Assembly: GCA_003056245.1 (NCBI GenBank)
Contig: MVDH01000001.1
Location: forward strand, 1,984,716-2,048,715
Origin: Cellvibrio sp. 79
GTDB taxonomy: Bacteria > Pseudomonadota > Gammaproteobacteria > Pseudomonadales > Cellvibrionaceae
Direction of reading: 5' to 3'
Length of the DNA: 64,000 nucleotides
In this document: positions 35,330 to 47,576 of the stretch, piece by piece
Numbering within the stretch: the first letter of the stretch is position 1
Layout of the letters: the number at the start of each line of letters is the position of its first letter
Program-made: the position numbers and the translations under genes
The notes under the pieces: generated by a model
The model's input: the letters and a program-made list of their open reading frames with translations, nothing else
Database searches by the model: none
What the model was told of the DNA's origin: nothing

Positions 35330-36600
35330 GCGACCTTCTTATGAAAGAGCTCACGGAATACCGGATAAATATCACCGACACCACGAATATGCTGCAACGC
35401 AAAACTTTCCGGATATTGCTGTTGAATAGATTCATACACATTCCACAACGCCTGATGCTCGTTGTTAGTGATTTCAATGTAGGAAAAATATTGGCAGCTG
35501 GGCAAAAGGCTATCTACCAGAATGTCGCGGCACACATCGGAATCCTCTCCCCAGTTATCGCCGTCAGATGCCTGGGCTCCATAAATATTCCACTGTTCCG
35601 GAGAATAACGGTCCTTAATAATTTCCTGCATTAGCTGTAAAGCGCTCGAGACCACTGTCCCGCCGGTTTCACGCGAATGAAAAAATTCATCTTCATCGAC
35701 TTCTTTGGCGCTAGTGTGGTGTCGAATAAAAACAATTTCAGTTTTTTCGTAATTGCGCTGCAGAAATAAATACAGAAGAATAAAAAATCGTTTAGCGATG
35801 TCTTTGGTAGCCTGATCCATCGACCCGGAGACATCCATTATGCAAAACATAACTGCTTTGGAGCGAGGTATTGGTTGCTTGATCATCAAATTGTATTTGA
35901 GATCAAAAGTATCCAGCCAGGGGATTTTACTAATAGAATGTTCAAGCTTAGCTATTAACTCTACTACTTCACGGTAACGAATATAATCACGATGAGCTTC
36001 CGGTATTTTTTCTAACTCTGCTAATTCCGCATTCAATTCCTGCAATTGCCGGCGCTTGCCACCCGTCAACGCAAGGCGACGCATATTGGCAGAACGTAAT
36101 GAGCGTACAATGTTCATGCGCCCGGGTTGACCTTCATTCGCAATACCGCCACGCACCGACTTAAACTCTTCTAATCCCGAAAGCTGGCGCTTGACGAGAT
36201 TGGGAAGCTCCAGTCCATCAAACATAAAATCCAGAAATTCTTCTTGCGAAAGAGTGAATGAAAAATCATCCACTCCTTCGCCCGAATCACTGGCTTTTCC
36301 ACCGCCCCCCTGACCACTACCACCTTGCGGACGTGCAATTTTATCGCCTTCGGAAAACTGCTTGTTGCCTGGGAGAACGCGTTCGTTGTATCCACCCTGC
36401 CCATGATGAATAATCGGCTCATTAATATCCCGGCCGGGAATACTGATTTTTCCTCCTTTATCAATATCAGTAATTGAGCGTTCATTTACCGCATCGGAAA
36501 CTGCTTTTTGGATTTGCTCACGATAACGCCGAAGAAAGCGCTGGCGATTGACAGCGCTTTTATTTTTGGCATTGAGACGTCGATCAATAATGTAACTCAT
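35326..36600 (-). CDS. yeaH: YeaH/YhbH family VWA-domain protein (DUF444)
   Basis: 424 residues. The N-terminus is [23 protein letters not shown], the C-terminal half is a von Willebrand A-like domain with the MIDAS-like signature [14 protein letters not shown] and a later [13 protein letters not shown]. This is the DUF444/YeaH family, a partner of the PrkA kinase in the prkA-yeaH-spoVR stress set. It overlaps spoVR and follows prkA by 53 bases. A glycine/serine stretch (GGSGQGGGG) links the two halves. Confidence 0.93.
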   Translation of the reverse strand: MSYIIDRRLNAKNKSAVNRQRFLRRYREQIQKAVSDAVNERSITDIDKGGKISIPGRDINEPIIHHGQGGYNERVLPGNKQFSEGDKIARPQGGSGQGGGGKASDSGEGVDDFSFTLSQEEFLDFMFDGLELPNLVKRQLSGLEEFKSVRGGIANEGQPGRMNIVRSLRSANMRRLALTGGKRRQLQELNAELAELEKIPEAHRDYIRYREVVELIAKLEHSISKIPWLDTFDLKYNLMIKQPIPRSKAVMFCIMDVSGSMDQATKDIAKRFFILLYLFLQRNYEKTEIVFIRHHTSAKEVDEDEFFHSRETGGTVVSSALQLMQEIIKDRYSPEQWNIYGAQASDGDNWGEDSDVCRDILVDSLLPSCQYFSYIEITNNEHQALWNVYESIQQQYPESFALQHIRGVGDIYPVFRELFHKKVA

Positions 36601-36653
36601 AGCCCAACCTTAACGTTGATTAACGCACAAGACTTTCAGGTTGTTTTCCTCGG

Positions 36654-38576
36654 TTATTGGGACTTTCTCACTCTCAAATACCATTCAGATAACAAGCGCA
36701 CTTGTTTTTCGGTGTAACCACGCTCCACCATACGCTGTACAAAATCCTGGTGTTTTTTCTTGTCTTGCACTGAAGCTTTGGCATTGAAAGAAATAACCGG
36801 CAGCAAATCTTCGGTGTTTGAGAACATTTTTTTCTCAATCACGATACGCAATTTTTCATAGCCGCGCCAATCCGGATTTTTACCTGCGTTATGTGCTTTT
36901 GCACGTAACACAAAGTTAACAATTTCATTACGGAAATCTTTGGGGTTACTGATACCTGCAGGCTTTTCGATTTTCTCCAGCTCGTCGTTAAGCGATGATC
37001 GATTCAAAATCTCACCGGTTTCAGGATCGCGATATTCCTGATCCTGAATCCAGAAATCAGCATAGGTTACATAGCGATCAAAAATATTTTGACCGTATTC
37101 GGCATAGGATTCCAGATAAGCGGTTTGAATTTCTTTACCAATAAAATCTACATATTTGGGCGATATGTATTCTTTTAATGCATTAAGGTATTTGTCCTGC
37201 ACTTCTTTAGGGAATTGTTCCTGCTCAATTTGCTGCTCTAACACATACATTAAATGCACAGGATTAGCAGCAATTTCTGTTGGATCGAAATTAAATACCT
37301 TGGACAAAATCTTAAATGCAAAACGGGTAGATAAGCCATTCATGCCTTCATCCACCCCAGCTGCATCTTTATACTCTTGCAAAGATTTTGCGCGTGGATC
37401 AGTGTCTTTCAGGTTTTCACCATCGTAGATGCGCATTTTCGAGTAGATATTGGAGTTTTCCGGTTCCTTAATACGCGATAACGCAGAGAACTGCGCAAGC
37501 ATCCGTAGAGTATCCGGTGCGCAAGGAGCCTTGGACAGTGAGGAGTTTTGCAATAACTTCTCGTATATTTTCATTTCCTCTGTAACACGCAAACAATAAG
37601 GAACTTTGACGATGTAAACACGGTCGATAAATGCCTCATTATTTTTGTTATTACGGAAGTTTTGCCACTCTGATTCATTGGAGTGCGCAAGGATTATTCC
37701 ATCAAAAGGAATTGCACCCAAACCTTCAGTGCTATTGAAATTTCCTTCTTGTGTCGCCGTTAATAATGGGTGTAGAACCTTAATAGGAGCTTTGAACATC
37801 TCCACAAATTCCATTAACCCCTGATTGGCTCTACATAGCCCGCCACTAAAACTATATGCATCCGGATCATTTTGTGGGAACTCTTCCAGCTTACGAATAT
37901 CAACTTTACCCACTAGGGAAGAAATGTCCTGATTATTTTCATCGCCCGGTTCAGTTTTGGTTATTGCAATTTGATTCAGGATTGATGGATAAATTTTAAC
38001 AACTTTAAATTGGGTAATATCTCCGCGAAACTCTTGCAAGCGTTTTGCAGCCCATGGTGACATAATCGATTTAATATAACGTCGAGGAATGCCATAGTCT
38101 TCCTCCAAAATTTTTCCATCTTCATCAGGATTAAATAATCCCAGAGGAGACTCGAATACGGGAGAGCCCTTAATGCAATAAATCGGCATTTTTTCCATTA
38201 ATGATTTAAGCATTTCTGCAAGTGATGACTTACCACCACCCACCGGCCCCAACAGATAAAGAATTTGTTTCTTTTCCTCCAGCCCTTGTGCCGCATGTTT
38301 GAAAAACGACACGATTTGCTGAATGGATTCTTCCATACCATAAAAATCACTAAAGGCTTTATAGCGTTTAATAATTTTGTTGGAAAAAATCCTGCTAAGG
38401 CGTGAATCTTGTGAGGTATCAACAATTTCTGGTTCACCTATGGCCATCAGCATACGCTCGGCTGCTGATGCATAGACGCTTGGGTCTTTTTTGCAGAGTT
38501 CGAGATATTCCTTAATCGTTAACTCCTCCTGCTGGGTAGTCTCAAAACGTTCGCGATAATGACTGAATATACTCAT
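36654..38576 (-). CDS. yeaG: PrkA serine protein kinase / AAA+ protein (YeaG)
   Basis: 640 residues with a N-terminal AAA+ domain (Walker A GPVGGGKSSLAEML around residue 110) and the C-terminal PrkA kinase domain. The family autophosphorylates on Ser/Thr and, in E. coli, affects nitrogen and stationary-phase stress adaptation under RpoS. It is first in the operon with yeaH and spoVR. The 290-base gap to aat probably carries the promoters of both divergent units; I could not assign a specific sigma site. Confidence 0.95.
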   Translation of the reverse strand: MSIFSHYRERFETTQQEELTIKEYLELCKKDPSVYASAAERMLMAIGEPEIVDTSQDSRLSRIFSNKIIKRYKAFSDFYGMEESIQQIVSFFKHAAQGLEEKKQILYLLGPVGGGKSSLAEMLKSLMEKMPIYCIKGSPVFESPLGLFNPDEDGKILEEDYGIPRRYIKSIMSPWAAKRLQEFRGDITQFKVVKIYPSILNQIAITKTEPGDENNQDISSLVGKVDIRKLEEFPQNDPDAYSFSGGLCRANQGLMEFVEMFKAPIKVLHPLLTATQEGNFNSTEGLGAIPFDGIILAHSNESEWQNFRNNKNNEAFIDRVYIVKVPYCLRVTEEMKIYEKLLQNSSLSKAPCAPDTLRMLAQFSALSRIKEPENSNIYSKMRIYDGENLKDTDPRAKSLQEYKDAAGVDEGMNGLSTRFAFKILSKVFNFDPTEIAANPVHLMYVLEQQIEQEQFPKEVQDKYLNALKEYISPKYVDFIGKEIQTAYLESYAEYGQNIFDRYVTYADFWIQDQEYRDPETGEILNRSSLNDELEKIEKPAGISNPKDFRNEIVNFVLRAKAHNAGKNPDWRGYEKLRIVIEKKMFSNTEDLLPVISFNAKASVQDKKKHQDFVQRMVERGYTEKQVRLLSEWYLRVRKSQ

Positions 38577-38866
38577 AATCTACCTCGATTAGCGATTAAA
38601 GCGGTAAATGCAGATCAATAAACAAGAAACAATTCGACAAATCCATTCATGGGAAAAAATACCATAATTTGTTATCCCTAAGCATAGCCTTAAATTCCTC
38701 AAGTATTAAAAGTAATAACAATTAATTGACTGATTTCCGGTTAAGCTTTTACACTCAAAAAGCGCGCCAAGTAATGTAAATAACCGTATAAATTTTCGCG
38801 GACAACCCTGCTACCCTTTGACATCAATCGTAGCCAATTACTTTTAGCTTAATAATTTATAATTTC

Positions 38867-39580
38867 ATGATATCTATTCCTTGGTTAAATCCTTACAACC
38901 ATCAATTTCCACCGGTGGAAAATGCACTTGATGAGCCAAATGGCTTATTGGCCGTTGGTGGCGATCTCTCACCCGAACGCATTCTCGCAGCATACCAACG
39001 AGGGATTTTTCCCTGGTTTAATCCAGATGATCCCATTTTATGGTGGAGTCCTAGCCCACGTACGGTTATTTATCCTGACCAATTACACGTTTCAAAAAGC
39101 CTGCGCAAAGTATTGCGTAAAGAAACTTATCGCGTAACGTTTGATAATTGTTTTGAAAATGTGATGCGTGCCTGTGCTGCGCCACGATCTTATTCCGATG
39201 GTACCTGGATCAGCGAAGATATTATTGCGGGCTATACTGCATTACATCGCCGGGGTTTTGCGCATTCGGTAGAGGTCTGGCAGGAAAATCAATTAGTTGG
39301 CGGGCTTTATGGTATGGCACTGGGGCGAATTTTTTTCGGTGAGTCAATGTTCAGTTGCGCCGATAATGCATCCAAATACGGTTTTGCTTATCTTGTTCGC
39401 CAATTACGCCACTGGAATTTTCAGTTAATCGATTGTCAGGTAGCCAATGATCATTTATTTAGTTTGGGTGCGATAGAAATTCCCCGTGAAGAATTCCAAA
39501 AAATACTGGTAAACTTTGTTCATGAGCCGAGTGTGTATTCCCAGCCCTGGTCAACACTGAACCTGTCGCCGTGGGAATAA
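38867..39580 (+). CDS. aat: Leucyl/phenylalanyl-tRNA-protein transferase
   Basis: 237 residues starting with the [16 protein letters not shown] segment; the [26 protein letters not shown] motif and [19 protein letters not shown] are diagnostic for Aat. It adds Leu or Phe from charged tRNA to proteins with N-terminal Arg or Lys, creating type-2 N-degrons for ClpS/ClpAP. It starts the block aat-bpt-infA, opposite clpA-clpS, a complete N-degron pathway in one locus. Confidence 0.96.
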   Translation: MISIPWLNPYNHQFPPVENALDEPNGLLAVGGDLSPERILAAYQRGIFPWFNPDDPILWWSPSPRTVIYPDQLHVSKSLRKVLRKETYRVTFDNCFENVMRACAAPRSYSDGTWISEDIIAGYTALHRRGFAHSVEVWQENQLVGGLYGMALGRIFFGESMFSCADNASKYGFAYLVRQLRHWNFQLIDCQVANDHLFSLGAIEIPREEFQKILVNFVHEPSVYSQPWSTLNLSPWE

Positions 39581-39601
39581 CCAGATTTGCGCGAGACAAT
39601 C

Positions 39602-40309
39602 ATGTCCGACCTATCAACATTAAAATTATTTGCTACCCAGCCTCACCCTTGTAGTTATCTGGACGGACAGGAGGCCACAACTGTATTTGTGGATCCGGAA
39701 GCAAAAATAGATCCCCCACTTTATACACAGTTGTCACAATTGGGGTTTCGTCGTAGCGGTGCGCACCTGTATCGCCCACAATGTCTACGCTGCCAAGCCT
39801 GCGTTTCTTGTCGAATTCCGGTAAAGCTATTTAAGCCTAATCGCACCCAACGCCGCTGCATACAACGCAATAACGATTTATCACTTAGCATCACCAATAA
39901 TATCAATACTCTTGAGCACTATGGCCTTTATGCTCGCTATATAGAGGGAAGACATCAGGATGGTGATATGTATCCCCCATCAGAAGATCAATACAAGGCA
40001 TTTTTAACCAGTGAATGGGGGATTACCCAATATATAGAGCTGCGTTTGGATGAAAAGCTGATTGGTGTATCTGTGTGCGATCAACTGGGAGATGGGCTCT
40101 CAGCGGTATACACCTTTTATGACCCTGCGGAAGAAAATCGCAGCTTGGGAAAATTCGCCATACTGGCCCAAATAGAAAAGGCCCGCACCATGGGGCTGGA
40201 TTATGTTTACCTGGGTTATTGGATTAAAGATTGCGAGAAAATGAACTATAAAACCCAATATCGTCCATTAGAACTACTTGTCAATCGCCGCTGGATGCGG
40301 CTTAACTGA
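39602..40309 (+). CDS. bpt: Aspartate/glutamate leucyltransferase
   Basis: 235 residues from the ATG at 39602 (a TTG five codons earlier is less likely). Typical Bpt/Ate signatures are present: [19 protein letters not shown], the Cys motif [14 protein letters not shown] and [18 protein letters not shown] near the C-terminus. It transfers Leu from tRNA to N-terminal Asp/Glu, complementing Aat. It starts about 20 bases after aat, so the two are co-transcribed with infA probably downstream from its own promoter. Confidence 0.95.
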   Translation: MSDLSTLKLFATQPHPCSYLDGQEATTVFVDPEAKIDPPLYTQLSQLGFRRSGAHLYRPQCLRCQACVSCRIPVKLFKPNRTQRRCIQRNNDLSLSITNNINTLEHYGLYARYIEGRHQDGDMYPPSEDQYKAFLTSEWGITQYIELRLDEKLIGVSVCDQLGDGLSAVYTFYDPAEENRSLGKFAILAQIEKARTMGLDYVYLGYWIKDCEKMNYKTQYRPLELLVNRRWMRLN

Positions 40310-40488
40310 ATAAACATTGCTTGATTTACTCAGATACACATCAAATTCGTTGGTAATTCCCGCTTTTGTCCCCTATTCCCCTTGGCGGCTTTGGTTAATT
40401 AAGGCACAATTCACGCCTATTTTTTTACCCCTTCTGTCGCACTTACCGTGACAGGCATGAACTATTGAAACTCTGAGGAAACTGCCGC

Positions 40489-40707
40489 ATGGCAAAAGAC
40501 GATTGCATTGAATTTGACGGTGAAGTGGTTGACACCCTGCCCAACACTACCTTTCGCGTAAAATTGGAAAATGGACATGTGGTGATTGCCCACATCTCTG
40601 GCAAGATGCGCAAAAATTATATTCGTATTTTGACGGGGGACAAGGTCAAGGTTGAGATGACTCCCTATGATCTTACGAAAGGCCGCATTACTTATCGCGC
40701 CCGTTAA
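40489..40707 (+). CDS. infA: Translation initiation factor IF-1
   Basis: 72 residues, the canonical OB-fold length. Seen motifs are [32 protein letters not shown] and [15 protein letters not shown]-1 binds the 30S A-site during initiation. The position between bpt and clpA is conserved in pseudomonads. It is followed by a strong bidirectional terminator. Confidence 0.98.
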   Translation: MAKDDCIEFDGEVVDTLPNTTFRVKLENGHVVIAHISGKMRKNYIRILTGDKVKVEMTPYDLTKGRITYRAR

Positions 40708-40737
40708 TTAGAAAGCTACTGATCCAAAAATAGCCAT

Positions 40738-40769
40738 AAAAAAAGCCGCATGGTAATGCGGCTTTTTTA
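40738..40769. terminator. Bidirectional terminator between infA and clpA
   Basis: Perfect stem gccgcat / atgcggc with GGTA loop, flanked by A-run and T-run; serves infA on the plus strand and clpA on the minus strand. Confidence 0.9.
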
Positions 40770-40792
40770 TTTTCTGCTAACCATTCTTCCAA

Positions 40793-43090
40793 TCACGCCG
40801 GTTGAGCTGCCTGCTTGGCTTTTACTGCGATAGTAATGTTGTCTTCTATCGGATCTACATCAACATCAACAGTGCCACCACCACTGGACAGCACGCCAAA
40901 TAGAATTTCCTCGGCCAAGGGCTTTTTCAGCTTGTCCTGAATCAAACGGGCCATCGGGCGCGCACCCATTTTTACATCGTAACCATGAATGGCGAGCCAT
41001 TCACGCGCCTCATCACTGATTTCCAGAGTTACATGCTTATCATCCAGTTGGGTTTGTAATTCCATTAAGAACTTGTCGACCACAGTTTTAATAGTGTTCA
41101 ATGTCAGAGAAGCAAATTGAACAATCGCATCCAAACGGTTGCGGAATTCCGGTGTAAACATTTTCTTGATTGCTTCCATTCCATCAGTAGTGTGATCCTG
41201 ATGAGTAAAGCCGATTGAAGCACGACTCATCACTTCTGCACCAGCATTGGTAGTCATAATCAGAATTACATTACGGAAATCCGCTTTGCGTCCATTGTTA
41301 TCCGTCAAGCTGCCATGATCCATCACCTGAAGCAACAGATTAAAGACCTCGGGGTGTGCTTTTTCAATCTCATCCAATAGCAAAACGCAGTGAGGTTGTT
41401 TTGTTATTGCATCAGTTAACAAGCCGCCCTGATCAAAACCGACATATCCGGGTGGTGCGCCAATTAACCGGGAGACAGTGTGGCGCTCCATATACTCGGA
41501 CATATCAAAGCGCACCAATTCCATTCCCATACACTTGGCTAGCTGACGACAAACTTCTGTTTTACCCACTCCCGTTGGTCCGGCAAACAAGAATGAACCA
41601 ATTGGTTTTTCAGCAGAACCTAAACCAGCACGCGACAATTTAATAGCAGTAGCCAATGTATCAATTGCCTCATCCTGACCAAATACAGTCATTTTCAAAT
41701 TCTGATCGAGTTTGCGCAGCTGTTCCTTATCAGAAGACGACACACTTTTTGGTGGAATGCGTGCAATTTTAGCTACAACATTTTCCACATCAGTAACACC
41801 AATAGTTTTCTTGCGTTTGCTTGGGGCTAGCAACTGCTGATATGCCCCAGCTTCATCAATAACATCAATTGCTTTATCCGGGAGGAAGCGATCATTGATA
41901 TAACGCTCAGCCAATTCAGCAGCCGCTCGTAATGCAGCATCGGTGTAGCGCAAGTTGTGATGCTTTTCAAAACGACTCTTCAAGCCCTTAAGTATTTGAT
42001 ACGTTTCATCAACAGTGGGCTCGTTTACATCGACTTTCTGGAAGCGACGAGACAGTGCACGATCCTTATCAAAAATACCGCGATACTCCTGATATGTAGT
42101 CGAACCCATACACCGAATTTCGCCTGAGGATAGCAACGGTTTCAATAGGTTAGATGCATCCATTACACCACCTGAAGCTGCACCGGCACCGATAATCGTA
42201 TGAATTTCATCGATAAATAAAATCGAATTCTTTTGTTTTTTCAATTCGTTAAGCAAACTTTTAAAACGCTTTTCAAAATCACCGCGATACTTGGTACCGG
42301 CCAAAAGTGCACCCATGTCCAGGGAGAAAACAACACTGTCCGCTAATGACTCCGGCACATCACCATCGACAATGCGCTTGGCCAAGCCTTCAGCAATAGC
42401 AGTTTTGCCCACTCCAGACTCACCAACTAACAGCGGATTATTTTTGCGGCGGCGAGATAAAATCTGGCAAACACGCTCAACCTCAAACTCGCGCCCGACC
42501 AATGGATCTATACGGCCTTGCATCGCAGCTTCGTTTAAATTTGTTGCAAAGTTTTCTAGTGGGCTCTGTGCATTGGATTCACCAGTCACAGATTCTTCAT
42601 CCTGATTTTCTTGGGAACCGTGATGATGATCGCCGCTGTGATCGTTGTTACCAGCGACTTTATGGATACCATGCGTGATGTAATTAACCACATCAATTCG
42701 AGCAATACTTTGTTGTTTCAAATAGTAGACGGCTTGACTTTCCTGCTCACTAAAAATAGCCACCAGCACGTTTGCGCCAGTCACTTCTTGTTTGCCGGAG
42801 GATTGCACATGAAATACTGCACGTTGCAATACACGCTGGAAACCCAACGTGGGTTGAGTCTCGCGTTCGCTGTCATTTTCAGGGATGAGCGGAGTGGTGG
42901 AATCGACAAATTCGATTAATTCTTTACGTAAATTAATTAAATCAGCACCGCAAGCGCGTAACACATTGGCCGCCGAATCATTGTCGATGAGCGCAAGAAG
43001 TAAGTGCTCAACAGTCATGAATTCGTGTCGCTTGGAGCGCGCACCTTTGAAAGCAAGATTTAAGGTTACTTCCAGATCTTTACTTAACAT
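40793..43090 (-). CDS. clpA: ATP-dependent Clp protease ATP-binding subunit ClpA
   Basis: 765 residues. N-domain (EVTLNLAFKGARSKRHEFMTVEHLL), a His/Asp-rich linker around residues 148-160 (HSGDHHHGS), AAA1 with GESGVGKTAIAEGL and AAA2 with GPTGVGKTEVCRQL, both with Walker B acidic motifs. ClpA unfolds substrates for ClpP (not in the window). It follows clpS 50 bases downstream on the same strand, and ClpS steers N-degron substrates made by Aat and Bpt to it. Confidence 0.98.
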   Translation of the reverse strand: MLSKDLEVTLNLAFKGARSKRHEFMTVEHLLLALIDNDSAANVLRACGADLINLRKELIEFVDSTTPLIPENDSERETQPTLGFQRVLQRAVFHVQSSGKQEVTGANVLVAIFSEQESQAVYYLKQQSIARIDVVNYITHGIHKVAGNNDHSGDHHHGSQENQDEESVTGESNAQSPLENFATNLNEAAMQGRIDPLVGREFEVERVCQILSRRRKNNPLLVGESGVGKTAIAEGLAKRIVDGDVPESLADSVVFSLDMGALLAGTKYRGDFEKRFKSLLNELKKQKNSILFIDEIHTIIGAGAASGGVMDASNLLKPLLSSGEIRCMGSTTYQEYRGIFDKDRALSRRFQKVDVNEPTVDETYQILKGLKSRFEKHHNLRYTDAALRAAAELAERYINDRFLPDKAIDVIDEAGAYQQLLAPSKRKKTIGVTDVENVVAKIARIPPKSVSSSDKEQLRKLDQNLKMTVFGQDEAIDTLATAIKLSRAGLGSAEKPIGSFLFAGPTGVGKTEVCRQLAKCMGMELVRFDMSEYMERHTVSRLIGAPPGYVGFDQGGLLTDAITKQPHCVLLLDEIEKAHPEVFNLLLQVMDHGSLTDNNGRKADFRNVILIMTTNAGAEVMSRASIGFTHQDHTTDGMEAIKKMFTPEFRNRLDAIVQFASLTLNTIKTVVDKFLMELQTQLDDKHVTLEISDEAREWLAIHGYDVKMGARPMARLIQDKLKKPLAEEILFGVLSSGGGTVDVDVDPIEDNITIAVKAKQAAQPA

Positions 43091-43142
43091 CGCGCCTACC
43101 CTCTTCTAACCAACAAAATTAACTTCTCACTTTACTAACTCT

Positions 43143-43514
43143 TTACTGTTCGTCTTCAACCGCTTCAATTTCACACAACAGCGGATGTTGATTTTCTCTA
43201 GCATATTGATTCACTTGCGCCGCTTTAGTTTCAGCAATATCACGAGAATATATGCCGCAAACTGCTTTACCGTGAACATGGACCGTCAACATCACATGGG
43301 TAGCTTTCTCGCGCGACATGGAAAAAAAGACTTCCAATATTTCCACCACGAAATCCATGGGTGTGTAGTCATCATTCAATAAAACCACCTTATACATTGG
43401 TGGCCGTTTTAACTTGGGTTTGGATGTTAAGACTGCAAGACCACCATCAAATTCATCGGCAGAATTATCGTCATCTTTACCTAAGGTTAGTTGAAGGTTT
43501 TGGAGATTGCCCAT
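43143..43514 (-). CDS. clpS: ClpS adaptor
   Basis: 123 residues. The N-degron binding core has [20 protein letters not shown] and the [18 protein letters not shown] segment, including the Asn-Asp-Asp and Met that contact the substrate N-terminal residue. The N-terminal 40 residues are a flexible acidic tail. ClpS delivers N-degron proteins to ClpAP. It sits upstream of clpA and divergent from cspD, the common arrangement. Confidence 0.96.
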   Translation of the reverse strand: MGNLQNLQLTLGKDDDNSADEFDGGLAVLTSKPKLKRPPMYKVVLLNDDYTPMDFVVEILEVFFSMSREKATHVMLTVHVHGKAVCGIYSRDIAETKAAQVNQYARENQHPLLCEIEAVEDEQ

Positions 43515-43877
43515 ACAGATTCAATACAAAATATAAAATGATTGGATATTCGCCGGTATTGTAACTCATCGGCATAACAACCCCCAATGCCCACCAATGT
43601 AGACCCAATCTCCGTTAATACGGATAAGCGCTTGACTTTGGGTCAATTGTTGGATAAAAAAAGAGCGCCGCTGCACATAAACGCGGCACTTTGCTTACAT
43701 TGGGGCACTTATTGCAAATAACAATAAAATACTTCGCCGCTTAAAAGCATAAGTTAAATGCACTAGCCCCAACAGGCAAATCTCTCGTCCAGACCCCGAG
43801 CAATAGCAGTACTTGGGAAAATAATAACGACAGTGGTGTTTTTCAAGGGCATCACTCGGGCAGAAGGATTCCATAAT
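43515..43877. other. clpS-cspD divergent regulatory region
   Basis: A 363-base gap. A GC-rich hairpin (gccgc-N11-gcggc near 43670-43690) is present. The last part is the 5' untranslated region of the cold-shock gene, which in relatives can be structured. I see no further gene. Confidence 0.45.
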
Positions 43878-44117
43878 ATGCCAACAGGCACAGTCAAATG
43901 GTTCAATAATGCAAAAGGTTACGGCTTTATTCTTGCGGATGAAGGCGGTGAAGACCTGTTTGCACATTACTCCGCTATCACCATGGAGGGTTACAAAACT
44001 CTCAAGGCAGGTCAGCAGGTGACTTTCGAGATCACGAAAGGTGATAAAGGGCTGCATGCAATCAATATCGCAGCACCTGCAGGAAGCAGCTTACGAACGA
44101 GCGCTGTTCCAGCCTGA
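43878..44117 (+). CDS. cspD: Cold-shock-domain protein CspD
   Basis: 79 residues from [18 protein letters not shown]; an in-frame ATG 15 codons earlier would add an atypical extension. The RNP-1 (KGYGFI) and RNP-2-like (DLFAHYSAI) motifs bind single-stranded nucleic acid. CspD in E. coli inhibits replication in stationary phase. The gene is adjacent to clpS and icd, as in pseudomonads. Confidence 0.92.
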   Translation: MPTGTVKWFNNAKGYGFILADEGGEDLFAHYSAITMEGYKTLKAGQQVTFEITKGDKGLHAINIAAPAGSSLRTSAVPA

Positions 44118-44159
44118 GCAAACCGGCAAGTACGTATTTAGACAATACCTACGCTCACG

Positions 44160-44193
44160 AAAAAGCCTCTTGTGTTTCCACAAGAGGCTTTTT
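44160..44193. terminator. Terminator between cspD and icd
   Basis: Perfect stem aaaagcctcttgtg / cacaagaggctttt with a TTTC loop and T-run, usable by both convergent genes. Confidence 0.92.
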
Positions 44194-44217
44194 GCGTTAC
44201 CCGGTTTTTACCTGGGA

Positions 44218-46443
<2,226 letters not shown>

Positions 46444-46667
46444 TTAGATGGCTCCATCAATTCATGCGGCTCGGCCTTGTGAGCTCTGCCATAAACGTTA
46501 TGAAAATTTAGAAAAAGAGCCCCGCCACAGGGAACTCCCCCTTGCCAGAGCGCCGGCGATTCTACACGTCTATCCACGTTTATGCATGGATATGTTGCTA
46601 TGGCACTGGCACCAATCTGGGATAAAATTCGCGTTCTGTTGGTATTTATAGTGGGTCTGTAACGCGT

Positions 46668-47492
46668 ATGTCCTCCCTGATTCTTTTTAACAAGCCTTTC
46701 GGTGTGCTCTCCCAATTTACGGATGGAGAGGGTCGCCCGACACTGAAGGAATACATCAAGATTCCCCACGTTTATCCGGCTGGACGTCTGGATCACGACT
46801 CCGAAGGATTACTTTTGCTAACTGATGACGGCGATTTACAACATCACATCGCCCACCCCGCCCATAAAATGCCCAAAACCTATTGGGCCCAGGTTGAAGG
46901 TGCGCCCAATAGTTATGCCTTAACCAAGTTGCGCCTCGGCGTTGAACTAAATGATGGCATGACCCAACCGGCCGAAGTGCGTTTGATTCCTGCACCTAAA
47001 CTCTGGGAACGAAATCCCCCCATTCGCGACCGGGCAAATATTCCTACACAATGGATTGAGCTGGTGATTACCGAGGGCCGCAATCGCCAGGTTCGTCGCA
47101 TGACCGCTGCAGTTGGCCACCCGACGCTGCGTTTGGTAAGGGTGAAAATTGGCAATTGGACGATCGAAGGGTTAGAGCCAGGTAAATACAAAACCGAAAC
47201 AGTTCACTTACCAAAAACGGGAAACACAACCTCTCGCCCAAATCAGAAACGAGGAGGTAAACCTGCAACAACTACCGGAAAAACGGGTGAGGCACATAAC
47301 AAGGAAAAATTGAACGGTGATCGCGCTAACAGCAGGACCGGCGATGCAACACGGCCAAGTAAGCCGGGAATAGGAAAAAAACCGGGAGCATCCAATTCTC
47401 GCCCCAAGACATCGGTAAAGGTATCCAAGCCATCGACACAAACAGTGGTAATTCAAAAACCCAAACCAAAAATCACATTGGATCCGAAGTAG
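46668..47492 (+). CDS. rluE: 23S rRNA pseudouridine synthase RluE-like with basic tail
   Basis: 274 residues. The RsuA/RluE catalytic motif [17 protein letters not shown] carries the essential Asp, and [20 protein letters not shown] is the family signature. E. coli RluE modifies U2457 of 23S rRNA and is also next to icd. The last 90 residues are a low-complexity Lys/Pro/Thr-rich tail, which may bind RNA and is not in the E. coli enzyme. Confidence 0.9.
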   Translation: MSSLILFNKPFGVLSQFTDGEGRPTLKEYIKIPHVYPAGRLDHDSEGLLLLTDDGDLQHHIAHPAHKMPKTYWAQVEGAPNSYALTKLRLGVELNDGMTQPAEVRLIPAPKLWERNPPIRDRANIPTQWIELVITEGRNRQVRRMTAAVGHPTLRLVRVKIGNWTIEGLEPGKYKTETVHLPKTGNTTSRPNQKRGGKPATTTGKTGEAHNKEKLNGDRANSRTGDATRPSKPGIGKKPGASNSRPKTSVKVSKPSTQTVVIQKPKPKITLDPK

Positions 47493-47535
47493 CACTGATT
47501 AAAGCATGAGTTTTACCGGGAAACATTTACCAAAA

Positions 47536-47567
47536 ATAAAGGCGCATATAGCGCCTTTATTTTTTTT
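47536..47567. terminator. Terminator between rluE and the HD-GYP gene
   Basis: Stem ataaaggcgc / gcgcctttat with a five-base loop followed by T7; serves both convergent genes. Confidence 0.9.
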
Positions 47568-47576
47568 CTCGTTGTC

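Noticed and set aside
35317-35634. Plus-strand ORFs opposite yeaH and similar long ORFs opposite icd, relA and the phytase-like gene
   Set aside because: They are antisense shadows of strongly conserved genes with no start context.
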